Origin: JBEKTW01 sp963727845
Lineage (GTDB): Bacteria; Bacteroidota; Ignavibacteria; UBA10030; SZUA-254
DNA length: 64,000 nucleotides
NCBI GenBank assembly: GCA_963727845.1
Contig: CAVSHI010000002.1
Span: forward strand, 744,001 to 808,000
Reading direction: 5' to 3'
The translations under genes and the position numbers were made by a program. The notes beneath the pieces were generated by a model. That model searched no databases. It worked only from the letters and a program-made list of their open reading frames with translations, and was not told the DNA's origin. Below, in pieces: positions 1 through 7,252 of the stretch. Each line of letters opens with the position of its first letter. The stretch's first letter is position 1.

Positions 1-80
1 ACGGATCGCTTGATTACGGATTCGATAATTTTGTATACCTTCCCGGAACTCACTCGTTCACTCTCAATATGGATTTTTAA
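1..80 (+). CDS. C-terminal end of an unidentified protein (partial)
   Basis: An open frame enters from the left edge and ends at TAA 78-80. It gives about 25 residues ending in Phe-Thr-Leu-Asn-Met-Asp-Phe. The residue mix (FDNFVYLPG, then alternating hydrophobic residues) would suit a beta-rich extracellular domain. Too little is present to assign a family. The next gene starts about 50 bp downstream. The frame is open without interruption, but a fragment this short could be open by chance. Confidence 0.45.
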   Translation, partial: GSLDYGFDNFVYLPGTHSFTLNMDF

Positions 81-127
81 TGTTGGCCGGCAGTAACGGT
101 GAATTTTATATGAGGAGAATCTTATTA

Positions 128-2071
128 ATGGAAAAGACTCAATCGACGATCATTCTTGTGTTGCTAGGGATGCTTATCTTCTCGGGGTGTGACCTCACGA
201 CCAATAACCACGGCAGCAACGGCGGCCAGCTTGTGGGGAAAGACCTGGTGATCAATGAGGTTTATGCCATTCCCCCCAGCGAGTACTACGCTTTCTCCTG
301 GATAGAACTCATGAACGCCTCCAACAGGCGCATCCAGTGGTCGAGCGTTGCCACGCCGGCTGTCGGGTATGCGTGCGGAAGCGGAGGAACCATACTTACC
401 ACCAAAGACGGTGGAAACACGTGGTTGACCGTCGGCAGTCCAACGTCCTCCGACCTCCATGCAATCAGATTTCGTGAGCAGGATTCCGGCTATATCGTTG
501 GAGCGAGCGGAACGATCCTGAGGTCGACGAATAAGGGAGCTTCCTGGGTTCAACAGTCGAGCGGGGTGACGGTCAACCTGAATTCGATCGTCACCACTCT
601 TCCCACAACAGGCGGCAAGAACGCGTGGGTGTGCGGTGATAGCGGCACGATTCTCATCACATTTAACAACGGAGCGAGCTGGGCTCCGCCCTTGGCGGGG
701 AGCGGAACGACCCACTCGCTCCATTCCATCGATATGTTCTCAGAAGCGGGTGTTGGAAATCTGTATGCCTCCGGAGACGCGGGAACGATCATATTTTCAA
801 ACAGTGCAGGTTTCTCCTGGAATCTCACCAACGCGAATCCCAACTACAGCTACTATGCGGTTGCCTGCTATCAGGACACAGCCTGGGCTGCCGGTACGAG
901 TGGCGCTGCTTTTGTTACCAGGGACGAAGGGAACGATTACGCCATTGAATCGACGATGGTATCAGTGAACCTTCGCTGTCTCTTTGTTTCCAAGCCGGCT
1001 CTCGACCCGGTGCCGACGTTCATGCCCGGCGAAATGTGGGCGGCGGGCGACGGCGGAGTGATCATCAGGACAACCAACAGCGGACTGAACTGGGTAAAAA
1101 TCGACGCTGGTAATATTCCCACAACCAACCGGCTCAACTCGATCATGTTTGTCGACAGTCTGCGCGGATGGGCTTTCGGCGACAACGGCACGATCATCAA
1201 CACTATCAACGCAGGGTTAAACTGGTCACTTCAGAACAGCGGCACGACTGCAAACCTCTACAGCGCTTATTTCTATCCGATTGCCTCGCTTCAGACGGTT
1301 TACGACCAATATGTTCTCGTGATGTACGCACAGCGGAAACACGTTTTCTTCGATCCTTGTGCTGTCATCACGTCCGGCGTGAATCCGAACTTTGATTTCA
1401 TCACGCGCGTCGACACAGGGTATGTATTCTATAACCCCTATCAGTCGTTCGGCGTGGGCCAGGACACCATCGGTCCCATAAACCCCGGCGGGTTCGTGGT
1501 CATCAATAGCGACAGCAGCAAATTCCAGGATCATTTTAATCTTGGACCCGGTAGCACACAGGTCGCCAACGTATCCACCGGTTCGTACAGTGACGCAACA
1601 GGAAGCGGTTTCGTCCTGTGGACCCTTCTCCCGCGGGGCGAAATCAGATTGTTGAAGGTGTTCGAGAGCGACAGATATGTGTATGGAAACCGCTCGATCA
1701 CCGTGCTCACGGATACAACGCTCTCGTATGTTCAGGACATTGATGTTGTCAGATTCGGGAATTTTCAGGCGGATGATAAACAGCTTCAGGATTTGGCCCG
1801 GGTGTTTTTCGTCCCGGGGGTTCCGGCGTTGATAAGCAACTGCAACAGTTTCTTTACTGAATATAAGGGGACGTATCAGGGTGCTGACTACTACTCATAC
1901 AAAGCGCCCAAGTATGCGAACAATATTGCCGCGGGATACATCCCGGAATGGTGGTCTCTCGCACGATACGGAAATGACCTCATCGTTGACCCGACCACCG
2001 AAATCTCGGCGCAATCATTTTACCTGACGAACGTGCCAATCCCCGGCTGGTACAGCCAGAAGACCCGATAA
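128..2071 (+). CDS. Secreted YCF48-repeat lipoprotein with a possible split lamin-tail-like domain
   Basis: Start chosen at ATG 128, because AGGAGAA at 113-119 lies about 9 bases upstream; the frame is also open from 80 and 110. The N-terminus is a lipoprotein signal (MEKTQSTIILVLLGMLIFSG followed by Cys), so the mature protein is probably anchored in an outer or inner membrane. Residues about 60-370 hold YCF48/BNR-type propeller blades with recurring GDSGTIL and GGNTW/GASW motifs. A VINEV...SWIELMN stretch (about residues 38-60) and a later NPGGFVVIN stretch (about 455) look like the two halves of a lamin-tail-type beta domain with the propeller inserted between them; that is inference. There is no C-terminal sorting domain. 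In bacteria of this group such proteins are usually surface or periplasmic with unknown partners. A terminator follows at 2095. Confidence 0.8.
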   Translation: MEKTQSTIILVLLGMLIFSGCDLTTNNHGSNGGQLVGKDLVINEVYAIPPSEYYAFSWIELMNASNRRIQWSSVATPAVGYACGSGGTILTTKDGGNTWLTVGSPTSSDLHAIRFREQDSGYIVGASGTILRSTNKGASWVQQSSGVTVNLNSIVTTLPTTGGKNAWVCGDSGTILITFNNGASWAPPLAGSGTTHSLHSIDMFSEAGVGNLYASGDAGTIIFSNSAGFSWNLTNANPNYSYYAVACYQDTAWAAGTSGAAFVTRDEGNDYAIESTMVSVNLRCLFVSKPALDPVPTFMPGEMWAAGDGGVIIRTTNSGLNWVKIDAGNIPTTNRLNSIMFVDSLRGWAFGDNGTIINTINAGLNWSLQNSGTTANLYSAYFYPIASLQTVYDQYVLVMYAQRKHVFFDPCAVITSGVNPNFDFITRVDTGYVFYNPYQSFGVGQDTIGPINPGGFVVINSDSSKFQDHFNLGPGSTQVANVSTGSYSDATGSGFVLWTLLPRGEIRLLKVFESDRYVYGNRSITVLTDTTLSYVQDIDVVRFGNFQADDKQLQDLARVFFVPGVPALISNCNSFFTEYKGTYQGADYYSYKAPKYANNIAAGYIPEWWSLARYGNDLIVDPTTEISAQSFYLTNVPIPGWYSQKTR

Positions 2072-2094
2072 ATTCTTCTGTTCGATCTCAGCTA

Positions 2095-2126
2095 AGCCGG
2101 TTCTGGTAATCAGGACCGGCTTTCTT
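2095..2126 (+). terminator. Rho-independent terminator after the YCF48 lipoprotein
   Basis: AGCCGGT (2095-2101) pairs with ACCGGCT (2115-2121) across a 13-base loop and is followed by TTCTT. It lies 24 bases after the stop codon of the upstream gene. Confidence 0.75.
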
Positions 2127-2145
2127 ATTGATAGGGGGTCAAGAC

Positions 2146-2191
2146 GCTGAAGGAGGCCCGACTGCGCTCCAAAAGAGGGAGCTTCGTCGGA
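2146..2191. repeat. 46-bp dispersed hairpin repeat, copy 1
   Basis: This 46-base block recurs at 17828-17873 with one mismatch. Its centre can fold, with CGACTGCGCTCC opposite GGGAGCTTCGTCG around AAAAGA. It begins with GCTGAAGGAGG, which also matches the 3' end of the tRNA-Leu gene as read on the plus strand at 17942. No reading frame covers it. The rest of the gap 2192-2420 holds nothing I recognise. Confidence 0.8.
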
Positions 2192-2420
2192 TTGGACCCG
2201 CCCTCCGAAAGCCTCAGAGTAATCAACCGTAGAATGGGGGGGTTGACGAAATTATTGAAGAATCTGCTTCGAACGTCCTGAAAAGGGAAAGGCAAAAAGC
2301 ACTTCGAATTGATGCCAGAGCCTCGCGTGCGATCACATTACCAATGGAAGTGGCTTGACAAGAGCAGGGGAATTGATTAAACTATAACTATCCAGCCGGG
2401 CAGGGATCGATGATCTGTGT

Positions 2421-2651
2421 AACCTTCGGAAGGTATCAGAGCTTGAGCCGAGCAACCTTCGGAAGGTATCAAAGTTTGAGCAGAGCGACCTTCCGAAGGT
2501 AGCTGCGCGGAGGGTCGCCAGGCAGAGTAACCTTCGGAAGGTATCAGAGCTTGAGCCACGCAACCTTCCGAAGGTAGCCAGGCAGAGTAACCTTCGGAAG
2601 GTATCAGAGCTTGAGCCAGGCAACCTTCCGAAGGTAGCTCGTAAGGTATCA
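2421..2651. repeat. REP/REPIN-like palindrome array 1, upstream of the RAYT gene
   Basis: The unit is a 13-base near-palindrome, ACCTTCGGAAGGT (form A), followed after about 20 bases by its reverse complement ACCTTCCGAAGGT (form B), so each A-B pair can fold into a 13-bp stem. This array has four A and three B copies, mostly at a 60-bp period. One interval carries the extra TGCGCGGAGGGTCGCC spacer that is typical of array 4. A truncated copy (AAGGTATCA, 2643-2651) ends just before the transposase ATG. The left flank GGATCGATGATCTG resembles the transposase coding sequence at 3074-3087, so the array may be what remains of an older copy of that gene. Confidence 0.9.
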
Positions 2652-2655
2652 CAGG

Positions 2656-3369
2656 ATGAAGTACGAGGATGAAAAATATTATCACATTTACAACAGAGGA
2701 GCACACAAGGCACCACTGTTCTTGGTCAGCGAGCACTACGGGTATTGCATGCGATTGATAGGTAACTATTCTTCACGGTATCGTGTTTCCATTGAAGCGT
2801 TGTGCTTGATGCCAAATCATTATCACATGCTCGTCCAGCAGTTGGAAGGCGGCTCGATTTCGAGATTTATCCAGACAACATTCAACGCGTACGTTCAGGG
2901 CTTCAACGTGCAGACGGAACACAGCGGAGCGCTCTTTCAAGGCAAGGCTAAAGCACTTGAAGTAGATAGCGATGAGTATGCTGTTCGATTGTGTCGTTAC
3001 ATCCATTTGAATCCTGTCGTTGCGGGGCTTGTCTCAGCTCCGGAAGAGTGGAAATGGTCGGATTACCGGGAGTGGATCGATGGTCTGAGTAACCTTCGGA
3101 AGGTATCAGAGTTTGAACCACGCAACCTTCCGAAGGTAGCCAAGCCGAGTAACCTTCGGAAGGTATCAAAGCTTGAGCCATGCAACCTTCCGAAGGTCGC
3201 CAGGCCGAGTAACCTTCGGAAGGTATCCAAGCTTGATCCACGCAACCTTCCGAAGGTAGCTCCGAAGTTATCTTTGCGCGAGATATTTTTTGAGTCCGGC
3301 AAAGCATACGCAGAATTTGTTTCGTTGGGACAGGAAGAGCAAGACTTGAGGAAATACATGCTTGAGTGA
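2656..3369 (+). CDS. REP-associated tyrosine transposase (RAYT, Y1_Tnp/IS200-like) containing its own repeats
   Basis: Family is clear from the N-terminal 145 residues: YHIYNRG (9-15), the HUH metal motif in MPNHYHMLV (His55, His57), the likely catalytic Tyr79 in FNAYV, and YIHLNPV (115-121) followed by AGLV and EEWKWSDYREW. RAYTs nick and rejoin single-stranded DNA at REP hairpins and are usually single-copy housekeeping-like genes. Residues about 145-206 are encoded entirely by three 60-bp palindrome units (SNLRKVS...NLPKVA repeated). A short charged C-terminal segment, LREIFFESGKAYAEF to KYMLE, then follows, so the repeats appear inserted in frame between core and tail. Arrays of the same repeat lie directly on both sides. 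Whether the enzyme stays active with the insert cannot be judged from sequence. Confidence 0.93.
   Translation: MKYEDEKYYHIYNRGAHKAPLFLVSEHYGYCMRLIGNYSSRYRVSIEALCLMPNHYHMLVQQLEGGSISRFIQTTFNAYVQGFNVQTEHSGALFQGKAKALEVDSDEYAVRLCRYIHLNPVVAGLVSAPEEWKWSDYREWIDGLSNLRKVSEFEPRNLPKVAKPSNLRKVSKLEPCNLPKVARPSNLRKVSKLDPRNLPKVAPKLSLREIFFESGKAYAEFVSLGQEEQDLRKYMLE
3091..3257. repeat. Three REPIN-like units inside the transposase coding sequence
   Basis: Three A-B pairs at an exact 60-bp (20-codon) period, read through in frame by the RAYT gene. In the coding frame form A gives NLRKV and form B gives NLPKV. The reverse strand is also open through the block, as expected of a palindromic sequence with a period divisible by three. 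Confidence 0.92.
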
Positions 3370-3386
3370 CTGGAAGGAAACCATGT

Positions 3387-3673
3387 AACCTTCGGAAGGT
3401 ATCAGGGTTTGAGCAGAGCAACCTTCCGAAGGTAGCCAAGCCGAGTAACCTTCGGAAGGTATCAAAGCTTGAGCCATGCAACCTTCCGAAGGTATCCAAG
3501 CCGAGTAACCTTCGGAAGGTATCAAAGCTTGAGCCATGCAACCTTCCGAAGGTATCCAAGCCGAGTAACCTTCGGAAGGTATCAAAGCTTGATCCACGCA
3601 ACCTTCCGAAGGTAGCCAAGCCGAGTAACCTTCGGAAGGTATCAAAGCTTGAGCAGAGTGACCTTCCGAAGGT
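3387..3673. repeat. REP/REPIN-like palindrome array 3, between RAYT and sensor kinase
   Basis: Five A-B pairs at a 60-bp period fill the gap from the RAYT stop (3367-3369) to the kinase ribosome-binding site (GTAGGAGG about 3708-3716). The open frame across the array is a by-product of the period and shows no protein-like features. A transcript through it could form five consecutive 13-bp hairpins ahead of the kinase gene. Confidence 0.92.
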
Positions 3674-3724
3674 ATCTCCGAATGAAAGGACCATAAGAAT
3701 ATCTCAGGTAGGAGGACACGACAA

Positions 3725-5603
3725 ATGAAGAATGATAAGAAACGTAAGCACGCTGAACAGAACATCACCGGGCGCAAGCGCGCTGAGGAATGGCTTGCAC
3801 TGCTTGCGCACACAATCCGGAGTATTGGTGAATGCGTCAGCGTCACCGACACGGAAAACAGGATTCTTTTTGTCAACGACGCCTTTTCGAGAACCTATGG
3901 TTACGCCCCCGATGAGCTCATCGGACAGTCCATCAGTATTGTCCGCTCACCACGGACCCAGCCTCCCACCGATGAGGTTTTGTATTCAACGCGTCAAGGC
4001 GGTTGGCAAGGCGAGATGGTAAACCGGAAAAAAGACGGAACCGAATTTCCGATCGCTCTTTCTACCTCCATTGTCCGGAATGAGGAGGGACATGTGCTTG
4101 CACTAGTCGGGATCGCCCTGGACATCACCGAGCGCAAGCAGGCGGAAGCCCTGTTACGCTCAAGCGAAGCGCAATTTCGCGCGCTGTTTGAAAACGCGCT
4201 GATCGGCATAGGTGTCGCCGATATGCAAGGCAACCTGTTGGCTGTTAACGACATCCTGCTAAAATCCGGAGGTTACGACCGGGAAGACATTATCAGAATA
4301 AGCAACGTCGGCATGTTGTATCACGATCCAAAGCAGAGAGAAGAGGTCCTCGCGATCTTCCAAGCAGAGGGATTTGTCAAGGGTCGCGAGGTGAAATTCA
4401 GGCGGAAGGATGGTACATCGTATGACTGTCGGCTTTCCCTCGTAGGAACGACCTTCAACGGACGAACCTTCGATACAAGCGATAGTTGAGGATATCACCG
4501 AGCGCAAACAGGCGGAGGACAGGCTGCGGGACAGCGAAGATCGCTTTCGAACTCTCGTTGAAAATCAGGGGGAAGGAATAGGCATAGTGGATGCACAGGA
4601 ATGCTTTGTGTTTGCCAATCCCGCTGGAGAGGCTATTTTCGGCGTGCCGCGAGGCGGCCTTGTGGGCCGAAACTTGTTTGAGTTTGTCAGACCGGATCAG
4701 CGGGACATCATACAGGCTCAAAGCAACGTCCGCCGTGAAGCCAAAAGAAGCGAGTATCAGGTGCAAATAATTTGTGCCGATGGCGAGATGCGCTATCTCC
4801 ATGTGACAGCCTCTCCCCGAATGCAGGAAGGACGCTACAGCGGCGCCTTCGCCGTTTTTTCGGACATCACCGAGCGCAAACAGGCGGAGGAAAATCGCCG
4901 CAAGTCCCATGAAGAGCTTCGTATGCTCGCGGATCATCTGCAAACTATCCGTGAGGAAGAGCGGAAACGTCTGGCCCGGGAATTCCACGACCAGTTAGGA
5001 CAATCAATGACCGCGTTGAAAATGGACCTGGTGCTCCTCCTTAGAATGATATCCGATGAAAAGCAGGATATACAGCGCAAGCTCGTAGCTGAAGAATTGC
5101 GGTCAATGCAGAAGCTTGTAGAAGATACGGTTCGGTTAATCTGGAATATCATAGCTGAGCTTCGGCCGCAGATGCTCGATGACCTGGGACTTCTGGCAGC
5201 TTTCGAATGGGAAACCAAGGAATTCAAACTGCGAACGGGCATTTGCTGTTCGTTCGAATAATCCGCAGGAGATATCCAGTTGGATTCTAAAAAGTCCATT
5301 GCTCTTTTTCGAATCTATCAAGAAGCTCTCACGAACGTTGCACGCCACGCCAACGCTGCCGTTGTGAAGAGTGTTCTTCGAACGGATAACGAAATGCTCA
5401 TCCTCAATATCAATGATAATGGGCGGGGAATTTCGCTCAGTGAACAATTGAGATCTGATTCTCTTGGTCTTATCGGGATGCGCGAACGCGCCATGGTTCT
5501 CGGCGGATCGTTCGAAATCAATGGGATCGCCGGTGAAGGAACGACAATAATAATCCGGTTGCCGTTGGGAGAAAATTCTCCGAAGGCTCAAAGTGCTCCT
5601 TAG
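3725..5603 (+). pseudogene. PAS sensor histidine kinase (NarL/HisKA_3 type), frame-disrupted
   Basis: The gene is one kinase broken twice. The first frame (3725-4489) carries two PAS domains. Near 4455-4470 homology moves to another frame, which resumes with AIVEDITERKQAED and a third PAS. The HisKA_3 dimerisation helix follows with the phospho-acceptor His in LAREFHDQLGQ. An in-frame TAA at 5259-5261 then interrupts it, and the HATPase continues in the same frame (ALFRIYQEALTNVARHA; N-box and DNGRGIS). No membrane segment is visible, so it is probably a cytosolic sensor. It would phosphorylate the NarL-type regulator that follows. ATG 3725 has a good GTAGGAGG site about 9 bases upstream. The lesions may be real decay or consensus errors; two in one gene favour treating it as non-functional until verified. 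Confidence 0.85.
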
Positions 5604-5671
5604 GAAAGTCCTTGGACCTGACTCCACGGAACCAACGTCCGGCACCGCAACCGTAGAAAAGGAACATAGCG

Positions 5672-6442
5672 ATGACAAGAATCTTCCTCGTTGACGATCA
5701 CGTTCTTATCCGCGAGGGGTTAAAAAAAATCCTTCGTATCGAACCCGACTTTACAGTCGTTGGTGAAGCGCAGTACGGTTACGAGGCACTGGATAAATTG
5801 GATCAATGCCGCTGCGATCTGCTCATACTGGATATTGCCCTTCCTGACAAAAGCGGACTTGAGATTTTGAAAGAAGTGAAAGCCCGGCATCCCCAAATAC
5901 TCGTGCTTGTCCTGAGCATACATCCTGAAGAACGTTATGCCCTTCGTGCATTGACCGATGGTGCAAACGGTTACCTCACGAAAAACAGCGCTGTTGAGGA
6001 GCTTATTTCGGCGCTGAGAACTATTATCGCCGGGGAAAAGTATGTCAGTCGTACGGTTGCACAGGAATTGGTTGAGAATCTCCAGAGTGGTCAAAAAAGA
6101 AATATCCATGCAAATCTTTCCGATAGGGAGTTCCAGATCCTGCTTCTCATAGGTTCCGGTAAAACCGTGTCCCGGATTGCCGGGGAGCTAAATCTGAGTG
6201 TAAGCACGGTGAATACTCATCGGTTGCATATTCTGGAAAAAATGGCTTTGAAAACAAACGCCGAAACTCATGCGCTATGTACTGGAAAATCATCTGTTAG
6301 ATTGATGGCGCCCATTCCCACATCCCCGCACAGTTTTCCTTTCTTGAGACATCATCCTTCACGCAGTTTATCCTTGGCGCTAGCGTCAGGCATAAAGGCA
6401 AAAGCCAATCTGTCATCCCGGCACTCTCCTCCGTCGTCCTGA
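5672..6442 (+). CDS. NarL/FixJ-type response regulator, C-terminus altered by a frameshift
   Basis: The receiver domain has the acidic pocket Asp8-Asp9, phospho-acceptor Asp54 in LILDIALPD, and Lys in NGYLTKNS. A LuxR-type helix-turn-helix follows (LSDREFQILLLIGSGKT, then IAGELNLSVSTVNTHRLHIL). It would bind DNA when phosphorylated by the upstream HisKA_3 kinase. The family normally ends soon after KMALKTNAE. Here the frame runs on for about 58 unrelated residues to 6442. Removing one A near 6262 (GCCGAAACTC) restores ELMRYVLENHLLD with a stop at 6303-6305, the expected family end. The DNA-binding domain itself is complete, so function may survive even if the indel is real. Confidence 0.88.
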   Translation: MTRIFLVDDHVLIREGLKKILRIEPDFTVVGEAQYGYEALDKLDQCRCDLLILDIALPDKSGLEILKEVKARHPQILVLVLSIHPEERYALRALTDGANGYLTKNSAVEELISALRTIIAGEKYVSRTVAQELVENLQSGQKRNIHANLSDREFQILLLIGSGKTVSRIAGELNLSVSTVNTHRLHILEKMALKTNAETHALCTGKSSVRLMAPIPTSPHSFPFLRHHPSRSLSLALASGIKAKANLSSRHSPPSS

Positions 6443-6844
6443 TCCGCCTGAGGCGGATCTATTCAGGACCTGACGCGAAGCGTCATCCTGACATTCTTCA
6501 AGTCAGGATCTATGCGTTGCCTGCTTAGTTTAGATGCCGATCAAAAGCATATCGGCAAGACGGGGGGAAGATGCTCACCAGAAGTGAGCACCCTTGGTGC
6601 CATCGCGCGCTCCGCGGGAAATGTCAGCATCACGCTGGGACTTTCTGGACAGCCTCGGGCCCTCGCGTTTTCCCTTGCTAGTCCTCCATGGTCTTTTGCG
6701 AAGGTCCTGGTTGAAAAAGAGGAGTACTACGGGCAAAGTCATTCCAATCCGTCGCTAAGAATACGACATAAAGACCGCATTTTTTGCTATACCGTTTGAT
6801 ATTGCATTCGCTTACATTAAAGTTGACAAGAAAGGAAGGACTTC
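6443..6844. other. Repeat-bearing intergenic region without a credible gene
   Basis: It holds a palindrome GATCCGCCTGAGGCGGATC (6441-6459, just overlapping the extended regulator frame). A CTGACGCGAAGCGTCATCCTGA block (about 6469-6490, itself palindromic at TGACGCGAAGCGTCA) then leads to TCAGGATCTATGCG. Both resemble short dispersed repeats. A 95-codon frame at 6512-6799 has no recognisable domain or good ribosome-binding site and I do not call it. AAGGAAGGA at 6832-6840 belongs to the next gene. Confidence 0.6.
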
Positions 6845-7225
6845 GTGCATGTACTCATTGCCGATGACCACGTCGCCATACAGCAACGGCTCGTCAAAGC
6901 AGTTTCTCAAGTCCGCAATGCCCAGGTCGTTGGCGTAGCAAGCGATGGCATCGAAGCGCTCAAATTAATTCAAGATTTGAAGCCTGAACTGGCAATTCTC
7001 AATCTGCGCATGCCGGCGATGGACGGCTTTGAATTGATACGAAGTCTCAAGCAAAATTATCCGTCGACAATCCTCCTGGTGCTTACAAACTTCGCAACGT
7101 CTGCTCATCGAGAAAAGTGTACGAAACTCGGGGTTAAGTACTTTTTTGATAAGACAACCGAATTCGAGCAAGCAATAGAAATGATTGAAAGATTGGCTTC
7201 ATCGTTCGACATACATCCTGCATAA
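6845..7225 (+). CDS. Stand-alone receiver protein with Asp-to-Asn at the phosphorylation site
   Basis: A 126-residue single receiver domain: ADDH near the N-terminus (Asp7-Asp8), a conserved MPAMDGFELI loop and the beta5 Lys (FFDKTTE). The position that should be the phospho-acceptor Asp is Asn53 (LAILNLRMPAMDG). It therefore probably cannot be phosphorylated in the normal way and may act as a pseudo-receiver that binds a partner constitutively or competes with active receivers. Start is GTG 6845 behind AAGGAAGGA. It lies 27 bp before a sensor kinase, which suggests a functional pair. It could also be a decayed receiver, since the neighbourhood has several damaged genes. Confidence 0.85.
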   Translation: MHVLIADDHVAIQQRLVKAVSQVRNAQVVGVASDGIEALKLIQDLKPELAILNLRMPAMDGFELIRSLKQNYPSTILLVLTNFATSAHREKCTKLGVKYFFDKTTEFEQAIEMIERLASSFDIHPA

Positions 7226-7230
7226 CGGGT

Positions 7231-7250
7231 AACCTTCGGAAGGTATCAGA
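7231..7250. repeat. Solitary REP-like A element forming the kinase leader
   Basis: AACCTTCGGAAGGTATCAGA is one form-A unit without its B partner, filling the gap between the pseudo-receiver gene and the next kinase. Its GGAAGGT (7238-7244) ends 8 bases before the GTG start at 7253, so the repeat itself appears to supply the Shine-Dalgarno sequence, while its hairpin could hide it. Confidence 0.85.
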
Positions 7251-7252
7251 GT

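Noticed and set aside
3366..3728. A 120-codon frame between RAYT and kinase 1
   Set aside because: It is entirely repeat-derived apart from a few flanking codons, with no protein features.
6512..6799. A 95-codon open frame between two regulators
   Set aside because: No recognisable domain, no convincing ribosome-binding site, and part of the surrounding region is dispersed repeat.
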